From UBA2206 sp049303905 (GTDB lineage Bacteria; Patescibacteriota; Minisyncoccia; Moranbacterales; UBA2206), in contig JBAQNP010000004.1 of NCBI GenBank assembly GCA_049303905.1, positions 1 to 51,923 on the forward strand: 51,923 nt of DNA, given 5' to 3'. The notes beneath the pieces were generated by a model that worked only from the letters and a program-made list of their open reading frames with translations, searched no databases and was not told the origin of the DNA. The number at the start of each line of letters is the position of its first letter. Positions within the stretch are counted from its first letter, which is position 1. Position numbers and translations under genes: made by a program. Below, piece after piece: positions 17,237 to 25,904 of this stretch.

Positions 17237-18385
17237 CTATTTTACCTCAAAAAAATCACAATCAGTATTAGCTAAAATCGTAAATTCACCAAGAATTGCA
17301 GGGATCAAAATCGCTTGGGATTTTTTGAATAATTTCTTTTTTTCTCCCCATTCTATGGATAATTCGCCTTTTGTTATGAGTAATAATCGCAAAGAATTAT
17401 TTTTCTGTTCAATTTTTTCACATTTTTTCAGTTTAATTTTCCTGACATCAAAATCTGCACAAGAGAAACTTAAATCTTTTTTCAAGATTTTTAATTCAGA
17501 ATCTTTGTAGCTTACTATTTTTTTCAAATTTTCAACGTCTTTGAATTTTGGCGTAAGCCCGGCGCGAATTGTATTATCAGAGTTAGACATACACTCCACA
17601 ATCGTCCCTCGGATATAGGCGTGCAAAATTCCGCTTGGCAAAAACACTGCTTCACCAGGCTTAAGACGAATCAAATTCATTAGCAAAAAAAACAACAATC
17701 CTACGTCTGTTCCATATTCTCTTTGCAGTTCCAGAAATATTTTCCCTTCCTCAGTTGTTTTTTCTTTTTTGATTTGAAGCACTATTTTTTCAATAGTTTC
17801 TTCCAGAAATTTTTCATCTTTTGCTTTTCGGATAAGCTCCGCTAAAATAATTTGGCAAAAATTGTTTGCTTTTTTCGCTTTTTCAATTTTATCCTTACTA
17901 ATAAATTCTCCAAATGCTGGATATTTTTCAAACACTTGAAAAAATTCTTTTTTAGGCCTAAAACCAACCATCGCCAAAAAATTAGTCAGCGCAATGGCTA
18001 TTTCGTTTTTTTGATTCGCATCCGGATAGTTTTTTGGATCATCCTTACGCAATTTTTCCGCCTGTCTTTTGTTTGGGTGAACTTGAATAGAAAGCGCTTT
18101 TTCCGCCGAAAGAATTTTCAAAAGAAATGAAAGTTCTTTTTTGGAATTTCCCAGAATTTCTTTGGGATATTTTTGAATAATTTCAAAAATCTCAACCCAT
18201 TTTCCTCCTAATTTTATTTTTGATGACCCACTAGGATGAGCCCCCATCCACAACTCAGCATAAGGAATATTTTTCTTAACTTTTGCCCCAAGAAAAACAG
18301 GAATGAAAGCTTTTTCTCCCTTTTGCCCCCACTCATAATTCTTAATAACATTCTTGAGTAAAAATGGTTGCTCCAGATTTTTCAT
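17237..18385 (-). CDS. manA: Mannose-6-phosphate isomerase, type I-like
   Basis: This zinc enzyme interconverts mannose-6-phosphate and fructose-6-phosphate. The cupin zinc site is seen in LLKILSAEKALSIQVHPNKR (Gln and His ligands), with a further Glu and His in VFLPSGILHAYIRGTIVECM and the active-site Arg in the SDNTIRAGLTPKF block. At 382 residues it is close to the usual length. The start is M1, with MKNLEQPFLLKNVIKNYEWG typical of the family. The product would feed GDP-mannose and cell-surface sugars, fitting the GT-C enzyme at 5860-6972, though the two are not adjacent. Confidence 0.95.
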   Translation of the reverse strand: MKNLEQPFLLKNVIKNYEWGQKGEKAFIPVFLGAKVKKNIPYAELWMGAHPSGSSKIKLGGKWVEIFEIIQKYPKEILGNSKKELSFLLKILSAEKALSIQVHPNKRQAEKLRKDDPKNYPDANQKNEIAIALTNFLAMVGFRPKKEFFQVFEKYPAFGEFISKDKIEKAKKANNFCQIILAELIRKAKDEKFLEETIEKIVLQIKKEKTTEEGKIFLELQREYGTDVGLLFFLLMNLIRLKPGEAVFLPSGILHAYIRGTIVECMSNSDNTIRAGLTPKFKDVENLKKIVSYKDSELKILKKDLSFSCADFDVRKIKLKKCEKIEQKNNSLRLLLITKGELSIEWGEKKKLFKKSQAILIPAILGEFTILANTDCDFFEVK

Positions 18386-18407
18386 TTTTTTGTATAAAAT
18401 TTCTATC

Positions 18408-19148
18408 TTAATATAATTGTTCTAATAAATATCCCCCATCAACTGTTAATATTTCTCCACAAACCGCATCATTTTTTACTAAAAAAATAATTGAATCTGC
18501 TATTTCTTCTGGTAAAATCATTCTCTTAATTAAATGCGCTTTCCCAAGATCTTTTAGCTGCTTAGAATTTTTCTTTCCCCATAGTGGAGTTGCAACCCTG
18601 CCAGGAGCGACAGCATTGACAAGAATTTTCGGAGCTAATTGTTTGGCTAAGTTTTTTGTATAACTCTCAAGCGCTGCCTTAGAAGCAGAATAGGCAATTG
18701 CCGTTGGTCGTCCATAACCAAGTCGTCCATGAATAGAGGATATGTTAATAATTTTTCCTTGTTTTAAAATACTCAAAGCATATTTTGTGACAGAAATATG
18801 TCCGAAAAAATTATTCTTAAATACATTATCAAATGATTTAGTGTTGGTAGGACTATCAGTTGAATCAAAAATACCGGCATTATTTACAAGTACATGCAGA
18901 GAAGAAAATTTATCTTTTATAATTTCAAACATACATTCAACTTCCTTTTCATCAGCTATATCTGCTTTTAGCATTATATTCCCATTGGAAAACTTATTAC
19001 ACATATCTAATACTTTTTGAGCAAACTTGGTATCACTTCTATAATTAATAATGACCGAGCATCCTTCTTTTGCTAAAGCTATTGCCGTCGCCTCTCCTAT
19101 ACCACTTGATGCTCCCGTGACAAGAGCAACTTTTTTATTAAGATTCAT
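18408..19148 (-). CDS. Short-chain dehydrogenase/reductase
   Basis: A 246-residue Rossmann enzyme. The NAD(P) motif is GASSGIG at about residues 13-19, the NNAG motif lies near 90, and the catalytic Ser and YSASK tetrad is in INISSIHGRLGYG then YSASKAALESYTK. It ends in the family's typical C-terminus, LTVDGGYLL. The closest functional class is 3-oxoacyl-ACP reductase (FabG)-like, but no fatty-acid genes are nearby and the substrate is unknown. Confidence 0.92.
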   Translation of the reverse strand: MNLNKKVALVTGASSGIGEATAIALAKEGCSVIINYRSDTKFAQKVLDMCNKFSNGNIMLKADIADEKEVECMFEIIKDKFSSLHVLVNNAGIFDSTDSPTNTKSFDNVFKNNFFGHISVTKYALSILKQGKIINISSIHGRLGYGRPTAIAYSASKAALESYTKNLAKQLAPKILVNAVAPGRVATPLWGKKNSKQLKDLGKAHLIKRMILPEEIADSIIFLVKNDAVCGEILTVDGGYLLEQLY

Positions 19149-19180
19149 AAAATATTTTAAGTAAATTTTTAATATATATT

Positions 19181-19681
19181 TTAATCATTACAAGATAAAA
19201 TCAATCCGTATAATAAAGCGTCCTTATTGCAAAATTGATTTTTTATAACACCCTCAAGAATAAATCCGTTTTTTTCATATAGTTTTATCGCGGAGCCTAA
19301 TTCTTTTTGTGTCCAAAGCCATATCTTCTTGCATTCATTATTTATTGCAAATTTAATTATTTCTTCAACCAATCTTGAACCGACACCTCGTTTACGATAT
19401 TTCTCCAACACCATCATATCGCCCAAGCGGATATTTTTCAAACTTAGAAATGATATATCGGCATAACAAGCGCCCAAAGGAGAATTATTTTTATCAGTAG
19501 CGATAAAATATTTTCTAGTTTTATTCGAACCATCAAAATACTTTATCAAATCATCATAAGTATCGACTATAATAAGTTCTTCTGGCAATATATTTTTAAA
19601 TTTTGACCATTCTGAATACACCTTGATTAAATTATCAATATCATCAATTTTAGCAACATTAATATTAATATCAGTTCTCAT
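19181..19681 (-). CDS. GNAT family N-acetyltransferase
   Basis: The frame opens at 19705, but its first eight codons fall in a TTTGTATATTCGTATA repeat, so M9 (19681, MRTDININV) is the likely start. The acetyl-CoA site is MMVLEKYRKRGVGSRLVEEI, matching the R/Q-x-x-G-x-G/A motif A. Motif B, LYEKNGFILEGV, follows. It transfers an acetyl group to an unknown amine. Confidence 0.88.
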   Translation of the reverse strand: MRTDININVAKIDDIDNLIKVYSEWSKFKNILPEELIIVDTYDDLIKYFDGSNKTRKYFIATDKNNSPLGACYADISFLSLKNIRLGDMMVLEKYRKRGVGSRLVEEIIKFAINNECKKIWLWTQKELGSAIKLYEKNGFILEGVIKNQFCNKDALLYGLILSCND

Positions 19682-19725
19682 TTGTATATTCGTATATTTG
19701 TACAAGATTAGTAATTCGTAAAATT

Positions 19726-20919
19726 TTATTTCACAAACTTCATCACATCCTTAAATGTCACCAAAATTAAAAGCAGAATAAGAAGCAGAAAGCCGACTGA
19801 ATGAAAGGTTTGTTCGAGTTTTTGGCTCACGGGCGAGCCTTTCATTTTTTCAATCAGCACAAAAAGAATTCTTCCGCCATCCAGCGCCGGAATTGGCAAG
19901 ATGTTTATAATTCCAAGATTGATGCTAAGTAGCGCTGCAAATTGCAAGATATAGACCAATCCAAGACCAGTCACTTGTTTGGTAAGCACGGCAATGCCCA
20001 CCGGTCCGGCCACATCTGCCCCCACGCCATTACCCATAAAAAGACTCTTGAGAATTCCGCCCAGCGCAATCAAAATCGCCACAATTAGATTGCCAGTCGT
20101 TTTTAGCCCTTCCCAAAGAGCTTTAGGCACCCCATATTTGATAATGGCCGTTTGCGCCAAATTTACTCCCAAAAGTCCTTGTCCTTCTGGCGCACTAACT
20201 CGGGGTGTTAATTTTATCACCAAAGCTTCATCCCCCCTCATTATCCCTAATTTAAGCTCCTTCCCAGCATTGTTTTTTATGTAATTTTGTACATCTTCCA
20301 CACTGGAAAGTTTCACTGATTCTCCCGCTGGATTTTTTTGAGTCTTCATAATTTCATCACCAATTTGAAGTCCTGCCGTTTGTGCTGGAGTTTCTGGCAA
20401 AATATCAGAGATTTGAATTTTTGTTGCAGACACATTTTCCGTCGAATCAACGGCTTGCGGAGCACCAATCATAAAAACAATCGAAATTAAAAACCAAGCA
20501 AAGATAAAATTCATCGCCACGCCCGCCGCCAAAACTTTTATTCTTACCCAACCTGATTTATTAGCAAAACTATCTTCATCCTTGGCATTGCCTCCGTCCT
20601 CGCCTTTAATTTTGACAAATCCGCCTAGTGGAATCCAATTTATCGAATAGATCGTTCCGCCAGTAAATTTTTTCTCATGCGCCTGTTTCAAATCTTTCTT
20701 TTCATTTTCATCATCACCATCTTTTGTTCCCCAAACGATTCGCCATTTTTTTCTTTTCCCATTTTCATATAGATATTGAAAACCTATCAGTCTAGGCGGG
20801 AAACCAAAACCAAACTCACTAGCCTTGATGCCATTCCGCCGAGCCGTCACAAAATGCCCCAACTCATGGACAAAAATCAAAACCCCCAAAATTACTACAA
20901 AGACTAATACTGCTAACAT
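19726..20919 (-). CDS. rseP: Site-2 protease RseP, membrane zinc metalloprotease
   Basis: An intramembrane zinc protease that cuts transmembrane anchors and cleaves signal-peptide remnants. The zinc motif HELGH is near residue 19 in the first membrane segment, and the third ligand lies in NILPIPALDGGRILF near residue 340. A PDZ domain covers about 165-245. At 397 residues the length is normal. Residues 55-90 contain a charged insertion with DGDDENEKKDLKQ. In Gram-negatives it releases sigma-E; no anti-sigma factor is seen here, so the target is unknown. Confidence 0.95.
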   Translation of the reverse strand: MLAVLVFVVILGVLIFVHELGHFVTARRNGIKASEFGFGFPPRLIGFQYLYENGKRKKWRIVWGTKDGDDENEKKDLKQAHEKKFTGGTIYSINWIPLGGFVKIKGEDGGNAKDEDSFANKSGWVRIKVLAAGVAMNFIFAWFLISIVFMIGAPQAVDSTENVSATKIQISDILPETPAQTAGLQIGDEIMKTQKNPAGESVKLSSVEDVQNYIKNNAGKELKLGIMRGDEALVIKLTPRVSAPEGQGLLGVNLAQTAIIKYGVPKALWEGLKTTGNLIVAILIALGGILKSLFMGNGVGADVAGPVGIAVLTKQVTGLGLVYILQFAALLSINLGIINILPIPALDGGRILFVLIEKMKGSPVSQKLEQTFHSVGFLLLILLLILVTFKDVMKFVK

Positions 20920-20930
20920 AATTTAAAATC

Positions 20931-21025
20931 ACCAAGATACAAGATACAATAACCAAATAAATTTTTAAATTTAAAAAAATAGATTTTGGATTTTTTTTGT
21001 TTCTTGTTTCTTGGTTTTTGGTTAT
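20931..21025. repeat. CAAGATACAAGAAAC-type inverted repeat
   Basis: ACCAAGATACAAGATACAAT near the left end pairs imperfectly with TTTCTTGTTTCTTGGT near the right end. It fills the whole gap between frr and rseP. Related CAAGAAACAAGATACAAG-like DNA is found inside the coding sequence at about 9190-9220. Confidence 0.5.
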
Positions 21026-21028
21026 TTT

Positions 21029-21586
21029 TTAAACTGTCATTATTTCCTCTTCTTTTTTCTTTCTTATCTCTTCAATTTTAGCGTTATATTCATCCACGAC
21101 TTTTTGCAATTTATCTTTGCCAGAAAATTTGTCATCTTCACCAATCGTTCCGGCTTTTTCCAAATTTTGAATTTCTTCCCAAATAACTTCGCGCACTCTT
21201 CGCACCGACACGCGAGCTTCTTCTGCTTTTTGATTGAGCATTTTTACCAAATCTTTTCTGCGCTCTTCGTTGAGCGCTGGAATGTTTATCCGCACCATTT
21301 GACCATCATTAATTGGATTTAGATTTAATTGTGATTCACGAATAGCTCTTTCAATATCCACCAAAACATCTCGACTCCAAGGAGTAATGGCAATAGTTCT
21401 GGCTTCTGGCACAGTGATGCTCGCTACTTGTTTAAGGGGTGATTTTGCGCCGTAATAGTCCACCATCAAATCTTCCACTAAAGATACTGAGGCTCGTCCA
21501 GTGCGAAGCTTCCCAAGTTCTTCCTTGAAATGTCCCGCTGTTTTTTCAAAATCATCTTTATACTTACTAATTGTTTCATTGACCAT
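21029..21586 (-). CDS. frr: Ribosome recycling factor
   Basis: RRF splits post-termination ribosomes together with EF-G. The full-length three-helix-bundle pattern is seen: KLRTGRASVSLVEDLMVDYYG, then SITVPEARTIAITPWSRDVL, then IRVNIPALNEERRKDLVKML-like text read here as MVRINIPALNEERRKDLVKM. The C-terminus is DKLQKVVDEYNAKIEEIRKK. At 185 residues the length is exact for the family. No tsf/pyrH cluster is visible in this window. Confidence 0.97.
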   Translation of the reverse strand: MVNETISKYKDDFEKTAGHFKEELGKLRTGRASVSLVEDLMVDYYGAKSPLKQVASITVPEARTIAITPWSRDVLVDIERAIRESQLNLNPINDGQMVRINIPALNEERRKDLVKMLNQKAEEARVSVRRVREVIWEEIQNLEKAGTIGEDDKFSGKDKLQKVVDEYNAKIEEIRKKKEEEIMTV

Positions 21587-21602
21587 ATGTTTATATTACA
21601 AA

Positions 21603-22664
21603 TTATTTAGTAAAACCAATGTATAATTCCGTTCCTTCCGTTGGATTATATTCCAAAATATTCGCTTTCATTTTGTTGTTAAATTGAAAAGTTTTCCAGG
21701 TTTTTCCCGCGTCAATTGATTTGTAGGTCGCCTGATCCATCGCATAGACTATTTCGCTGGAATTTTTCGGATTAATCGCCAAGGCTCTAATCGGAAAACT
21801 TTCCGGATTATTAAGCGCCAAAACTTCCTCCCATTTTTCTCCGCCATCATTGCTTTTCATTATCCCGTCCGCACCAGCAAGATACACAACATTAGCTCGC
21901 GTTGGGTCAGTTCTTAGGATTTTATATTGTCCATTACCGAAAGAAAAAGAATCTTTTTTAATATTCTCGGAAATATCCTCAATTTTTTCTCCCGCATCCT
22001 TACTCTTCAGAATTTTTCCATTATTAGTCAAAAAATAAACCAAATTACTGTTCGCCGAATCTAGGGCAATTTTCACAATTGGATCATCTGACAAATAAAT
22101 ATTTCTCCAAGTCGCTCCGCCATCCATGCTTTTTATCAATTCTTTTTCGCTAGTAGCAATATAGATAATTTTTGAATTTTTCTTGTCTATATTCAAAGAA
22201 ATAACTAACGGCCCGTCAGTTGGACTGGTATAAATTTCCGTCCAATTAGCGCCATCGTCTTCAGTTTTGAAAATTTTTCCTCTGCCTTGCCACACTCCGC
22301 TAGCGTAAAGCGTTCTGCCATCAGACGGATTGATTGCCAAGCCATAGACTTTTTCCGAAACAAAATTCATAAATTCCCAAGTCTCTCCGCCATTTCTTGT
22401 TTTCAAAATCCCACCCTTGCGCAGTCCTACATATAAATTATTAGCATCATACGGATTAATTACAAAACTCAAAACATCCGCCTCAGCGATATTAGCTTTG
22501 CCTTCACCTTTGTTCTGCACTTTCCAATCCGCTCCGCCGTCAATTGATTTCCAAATGCTCTGACTCAAAATAAATTTGGGCACAGTAGTAGTTTTACTAC
22601 CAGTACAACCCGAAAAAATCAAAACCAGAAACGACGAGACTGAAATTAATAATATTTTTTTCAT
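21603..22664 (-). CDS. Lipoprotein with BNR/Ycf48-like beta-propeller repeats
   Basis: A 353-residue exported protein. The lipobox is FSG-C at residues 17-20, so it is anchored on the outer face. Repeats of S-x-DGGxxW (SIDGGADWKV, TRNGGETWEF, TEDDGANWTE, SMDGGATWRN, SNDGGEKWEE, SIDAGKTWKT) are BNR/sialidase Asp-box repeats, giving a six- or seven-bladed propeller. Ycf48/VPS10-type proteins with this pattern are assembly or recognition factors, and no catalytic residues for a sialidase are seen. Partner unknown. Confidence 0.88.
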   Translation of the reverse strand: MKKILLISVSSFLVLIFSGCTGSKTTTVPKFILSQSIWKSIDGGADWKVQNKGEGKANIAEADVLSFVINPYDANNLYVGLRKGGILKTRNGGETWEFMNFVSEKVYGLAINPSDGRTLYASGVWQGRGKIFKTEDDGANWTEIYTSPTDGPLVISLNIDKKNSKIIYIATSEKELIKSMDGGATWRNIYLSDDPIVKIALDSANSNLVYFLTNNGKILKSKDAGEKIEDISENIKKDSFSFGNGQYKILRTDPTRANVVYLAGADGIMKSNDGGEKWEEVLALNNPESFPIRALAINPKNSSEIVYAMDQATYKSIDAGKTWKTFQFNNKMKANILEYNPTEGTELYIGFTK

Positions 22665-22715
22665 ATGTTTTTTTATTTACTTAAGTATACCACAATTAGA
22701 CAAAAAGCCAATGCA

Positions 22716-22743
22716 TTGACGAAAAATATAGTAGTGTTATAAT
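22716..22743 (+). promoter_or_regulatory. Promoter of tRNA-Lys
   Basis: TTGACG (22716-22721) and TATAAT (22738-22743) are 16 bp apart. Transcription would read first through the broken tRNA copy and then the intact tRNA-Lys. Confidence 0.7.
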
Positions 22744-22784
22744 GCAAAAGTTGGTTAATTTCATTAACTACTTTTTTTATAAAT

Positions 22785-22834
22785 GCGCCCATAGCTCAGT
22801 TCCCGCCAAAGGCGGACAGGGTCCGAGCAGTGGA
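22785..22834 (+). pseudogene. Broken tRNA-Lys 5' half with inserted palindrome
   Basis: The first 17 nt (22785-22801) are identical to the start of tRNA-Lys. They are then interrupted by a 23-nt GC-rich palindrome, CCCGCC-AAA-GGCGGacaggg and three more bases (22802-22824). The next bases, GAGCAGTGG, resemble the continuation of the D arm. No anticodon arm follows, so it cannot make a tRNA. Confidence 0.7.
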
Positions 22835-22875
22835 ATTATTTTTTGAGGTAATGTAAAATAAATTAAATATAGAAT

Positions 22876-22948
22876 GCGCCCATAGCTCAGTTGGTAGAGC
22901 AGTTGCCTTTTAAGCAAACGGTCCCAGGTTCGAGTCCCGGTGGGCGCA
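22876..22948 (+). tRNA. tRNA-Lys (anticodon TTT)
   Basis: A 73-nt cloverleaf: acceptor GCGCCCA pairs with TGGGCGC, D arm GCTC/GAGC, anticodon loop CTTTTAA with TTT at 34-36, and T loop TTCGAGT. The anticodon stem has one G-A mismatch at its base and the T stem one A-C mismatch, which are unusual but tolerable. CCA is not encoded. Confidence 0.9.
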
Positions 22949-22953
22949 CAAAA

Positions 22954-22976
22954 AAAATCCTCTTCATGAGGATTTT
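22954..22976. terminator. Bidirectional Rho-independent terminator
   Basis: AAAATCCTC/GAGGATTTT is a perfect 9-bp stem with a 5-nt loop. On the minus strand seven or more T residues follow, ending the small gene at 23094-23309; on the plus strand it ends tRNA-Lys. Confidence 0.85.
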
Positions 22977-23093
22977 AAAATTACTTCTATTTTTAATGGT
23001 CCCGGAAATCGTTTTGGTATAAACTTGGATGTTTGCGCACTACTTCCAAATTTCTACTTCCACGATTCCGGGCAGGTTAATTGTTTAGAGGGT

Positions 23094-23309
23094 TTAGATT
23101 TGTGCAAAAACTGGCGGAGGATTATTTATGAAATGATCCTGCTCGATTTTTGCATCTCTGTTGCCTGCCAGAATCGCTCCCTTCTGAAAAGTGCGGAAAG
23201 TCAATTCATCTATTAACACTGAATAACTTTCCTTATCGTACTTTTTTTCAGCGAGAGACAATACTATTTCATTGAGTCTTCCTTCGACCACTCTCAATTC
23301 TGGCATCAT
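23094..23309 (-). CDS. Small protein behind a strong promoter, function unknown
   Basis: A 71-residue soluble acidic/basic mixed protein. A strong ribosome binding site (AGAGGAG, about 11 bases before the first of two adjacent ATGs) supports it. It ends in NNPPPVFAQI. No motif is recognised. The gene has the best consensus promoter in the window after the rRNA promoter, a leader of about 90 nt with two hairpins, a 3' region of about 120 nt with a stem CCCGGAAATCG/CGATTCCGGG, and a perfect terminator. The whole unit could also be a structured RNA with a short frame in it. Confidence 0.55.
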   Translation of the reverse strand: MMPELRVVEGRLNEIVLSLAEKKYDKESYSVLIDELTFRTFQKGAILAGNRDAKIEQDHFINNPPPVFAQI

Positions 23310-23355
23310 AGTACTCTTTTCTCCTCTTTTAAAAAAATTTTTAACCCTCTCGCGT

Positions 23356-23394
23356 GCCTATGATTCTAGGCTAAAGCATATACCATTATATGCT
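23356..23394 (-). promoter_or_regulatory. Two leader hairpins upstream of the 71-residue gene
   Basis: AGCATATA/TATATGCT (8-bp stem, 4-nt loop, 23375-23394) is followed by GCCTA/TAGGC (23356-23371). Both fall in the predicted 5' untranslated region, right after the transcription start. Confidence 0.5.
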
Positions 23395-23406
23395 AACGCT
23401 ATAAAA

Positions 23407-23435
23407 ATAATAGCACATTCATGCTATTTTGTCAA
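23407..23435 (-). promoter_or_regulatory. Consensus promoter of the 71-residue gene
   Basis: TTGACA (23430-23435) and TATTAT (23407-23412) are separated by exactly 17 bp. The spacer holds the inverted repeat TAGCA/TGCTA, which overlaps the -10 and could be an operator. Confidence 0.8.
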
Positions 23436-23448
23436 AAGTAAAGATGCT

Positions 23449-23940
23449 TTAATTAAGCCTTTTTCTAATAAGATAGACAAAAAGCAAGGGGATAAATAGC
23501 CAAGTGAAATGGAAGATTGGAGAAACTAAATAGCCATAGGCGTTGGGAGAAATGTATTCCAGGGCTATTTTTTTAGGCGTAATTGTAAAAACAATACTCA
23601 GCATCAAAACTACTTCCAAAAAACTTACCACAAAAATCCGCCACATAAACTCGGAACTGGAAATATATATTCCAAATATTTTTTTGCTAAAAATTGTGAC
23701 GAGGGCTAGTGCGACAAAAAAGAAAACCAGTTCGAATGAATAATCGCTCAAATATTTTTCCGGAAAAGCCGAAAAAAGCGCCAGCGCCACATAGGTGCCA
23801 AAAAGCATTTGAATGAGCCGATGGCGCCCAACCAGAAAAGCAACCGCAACGGTCAAAATAGCCACTACCAGCAGAAGAGTGAAATCTTGCACAAAACTTT
23901 GCGAAATTCCAATTTTAGAAAGTAATAAATCTAGGTTCAT
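23449..23940 (-). CDS. Multi-pass membrane protein, function unknown
   Basis: A 163-residue protein with five hydrophobic segments (about 20-38, 44-60, 68-86, 96-118, 135-157). No catalytic motif. It starts 10 bp after the SPFH gene stop. SPFH proteins often pair with NfeD membrane partners; this protein does not show NfeD features, but it occupies that position and may be a local partner. Confidence 0.7.
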   Translation of the reverse strand: MNLDLLLSKIGISQSFVQDFTLLLVVAILTVAVAFLVGRHRLIQMLFGTYVALALFSAFPEKYLSDYSFELVFFFVALALVTIFSKKIFGIYISSSEFMWRIFVVSFLEVVLMLSIVFTITPKKIALEYISPNAYGYLVSPIFHFTWLFIPLLFVYLIRKRLN

Positions 23941-23950
23941 TTGGATAAAT

Positions 23951-24739
23951 TTATTTTATAGGCCCACTAGCAATTTTTTCCTTTTCCATAAAGCTTTTGA
24001 TGTCAGAAACCGTTGACATAAACTGTGCGGGAAAAATGATAGTCGAATTCTTCTCAACACTGATTTCTGACATAGTTTGTAAATTTCGAAGTTGCAAAGC
24101 AATTGGATGAGCAGCCATAACATCTGCCGTTTCAGCTAATTTTTTGCTAGCCAAAAGCTCTCCTTCCGCCGCAATCACCTTGGCTCGCTTTTCTCTTTCA
24201 GCTTCCGCTTGCTTAGCCATAGCGCGTTGCATATTTTCCGGTAATTCAATATCTTTTATCTCCACAATGGAAACTACCACGCCCCAAGCTTCAGTGTGTG
24301 AATCCAGCACTGTTCTAATTTCTTTGTTGATCGCATCTCTTTCTGACAACACTTCATCCAATTGAAATCTGCCGACGATATTTCTCACGGTTGTTTGAGC
24401 AATTTGATTTATAGCGCTCATTACATTTTCAATAGCGATAATACTTTTTTGCGCATCTACCACCTTATAGTAGGCTACAGCTGAAATATCCACCGAAACA
24501 TTGTCTTTGGTGATAATTTTTTGGGTTGGGACGGGAAGAGTAATGGTTCTAAAATCAATTTTGACCATCTTATCAACATAAGGAATCATCCAATTTAAGC
24601 CCGGTTCTCGACTAGAAATTATTTTTCCAAAACGAAAAATCACACCCTGTTCATATTGCTTCACCACCCGAAAACCCGGCAAAATAAGAAACACGAAGAT
24701 AGGAATGAGAAACGGCATTAGAGCAAATATAATTGCCAT
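23951..24739 (-). CDS. SPFH/Band 7 protein (stomatin/slipin-like)
   Basis: A 262-residue membrane-scaffold protein. A membrane hairpin at residues 1-20 is followed by the SPFH signature YEQGVIFRFGKIISSREPGL, then VDISAVAYYKVVDAQKSI and the C-terminal coiled coil rich in Glu-Ala (AMAKQAEAEREKRAKVIAAE). Such proteins form large rings at the membrane that hold proteases or channels. It is followed directly by a five-TM protein that may be its partner. Confidence 0.93.
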   Translation of the reverse strand: MAIIFALMPFLIPIFVFLILPGFRVVKQYEQGVIFRFGKIISSREPGLNWMIPYVDKMVKIDFRTITLPVPTQKIITKDNVSVDISAVAYYKVVDAQKSIIAIENVMSAINQIAQTTVRNIVGRFQLDEVLSERDAINKEIRTVLDSHTEAWGVVVSIVEIKDIELPENMQRAMAKQAEAEREKRAKVIAAEGELLASKKLAETADVMAAHPIALQLRNLQTMSEISVEKNSTIIFPAQFMSTVSDIKSFMEKEKIASGPIK

Positions 24740-24798
24740 ATATTTTTTTAAAAAAATTATTTATTACATTTTTATTATACCATCTTTTTTTGTCTTTG

Positions 24799-25887
24799 TC
24801 ATTCCCCTATTTTTTCCAACTCTTCAATCAGTCTTCTTTGTTCGCGATTAAGTTTTTTTGGAATACGCACAATTATTTTCACCAAATGATTTCCTCGGCC
24901 TCGGCCATGAACATCCGGGACGCCTTTTTCTCTAATACGAAAAGTTTCCCCTGATTGCGTTCCAGCTGGAATTTTCAAAATTAATTTTCCCTCGATTGTT
25001 TCAATCTCAATTTCCCCACCAAGAGTAGCACACGAAAAACTGATTTCTTCGGTACTCAAAATATCATTATCCTTCCTTGTGAATTTTTTGTGATTTTTGA
25101 CCCGCACTAAAATATATAAATCACCTGAGCGCGCACCTTTTCCACCAGCCTCACCTGCGCCTTGCATAGAAATCGTTTGACCGCTAGCAATTCCAGCCGG
25201 AATATTTATCTCTATCTCTTGTTCTTTTTTAATTCGGCCATCACCCCCACATTTAGAACATTTTTTCTCATAAGTCTTGCCTTCGCCCAAACAATCCGGG
25301 CAAGTTATCACCTGAGAAAAAGAACCGAAAAAACTGCGTGTATTTTTTTGCACCTGTCCCGCGCCTCGACAAGTGGAACAAGTTTTGATGCTCGTTCCCG
25401 GTTCTCCACCAGATCCGTCGCATTTGTCACACACCGCGCTTTTATATAAATTTATTTTTCTTTTCGCCCCACTCACCATTTCAGAAAAATCTATTTCCAC
25501 ATCCACCTGAATATCCTGTCCGCGTTTTTGCTTTCGACTTCGCCCGCCACCAAAAACATTGGAAAAAATATCCTCAAAATCTGTTCCACCAAATTCAAAA
25601 CCGCCCGCGCCTTGACCAAAATCGAAGCCAGAAAAGTCGAAGCCAGAAAAGCCTTGTCCGCCACCCGCGCCACCTTGATCAAAAGTTTTTCCAAATTGAT
25701 CATATTGCTGACGTTTAGTCTTGTCCGAAAGCACTTGATAGGCCTCGTTAATTTCTTTGAACTTTTTTTCGTCTCCGCCAGACTTATCCGGATGATGCTT
25801 ATGCGCCAACTTTCGATAGGCCTTTTTTATCTCATCATCCGATGAACCCTTGGAAACCCCTAGAATTTTGTAGTAGTCTTCTGACAT
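24799..25887 (-). CDS. dnaJ: Chaperone DnaJ (Hsp40)
   Basis: The co-chaperone that stimulates DnaK ATPase and delivers substrates. The J domain covers 1-65 with HPD in LAHKHHPDKSGG. A Gly/Phe-rich segment covers about 70-125. The cysteine-rich domain (about 150-215) has CxxCxGxG repeats: CDKCDGSG, CSTCRGAG, CPDCLGEG and CSKCGGDG, all four intact for two zinc ions. The C-terminal substrate-binding domains end at 362. It is separated from the other heat-shock genes, but a one-mismatch CIRCE lies upstream. Confidence 0.97.
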   Translation of the reverse strand: MSEDYYKILGVSKGSSDDEIKKAYRKLAHKHHPDKSGGDEKKFKEINEAYQVLSDKTKRQQYDQFGKTFDQGGAGGGQGFSGFDFSGFDFGQGAGGFEFGGTDFEDIFSNVFGGGRSRKQKRGQDIQVDVEIDFSEMVSGAKRKINLYKSAVCDKCDGSGGEPGTSIKTCSTCRGAGQVQKNTRSFFGSFSQVITCPDCLGEGKTYEKKCSKCGGDGRIKKEQEIEINIPAGIASGQTISMQGAGEAGGKGARSGDLYILVRVKNHKKFTRKDNDILSTEEISFSCATLGGEIEIETIEGKLILKIPAGTQSGETFRIREKGVPDVHGRGRGNHLVKIIVRIPKKLNREQRRLIEELEKIGE

Positions 25888-25904
25888 AATAATTAGATAT
25901 TGCC

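Noticed and set aside
22785..22834. A second functional tRNA-Lys
   Set aside because: Only the first 17 nt match; a palindrome breaks the D arm and no anticodon arm follows.
22954..23435. RNase P RNA, tmRNA or 6S RNA
   Set aside because: None of their conserved cores was seen, and a frame with a strong RBS fits better as a small protein gene.
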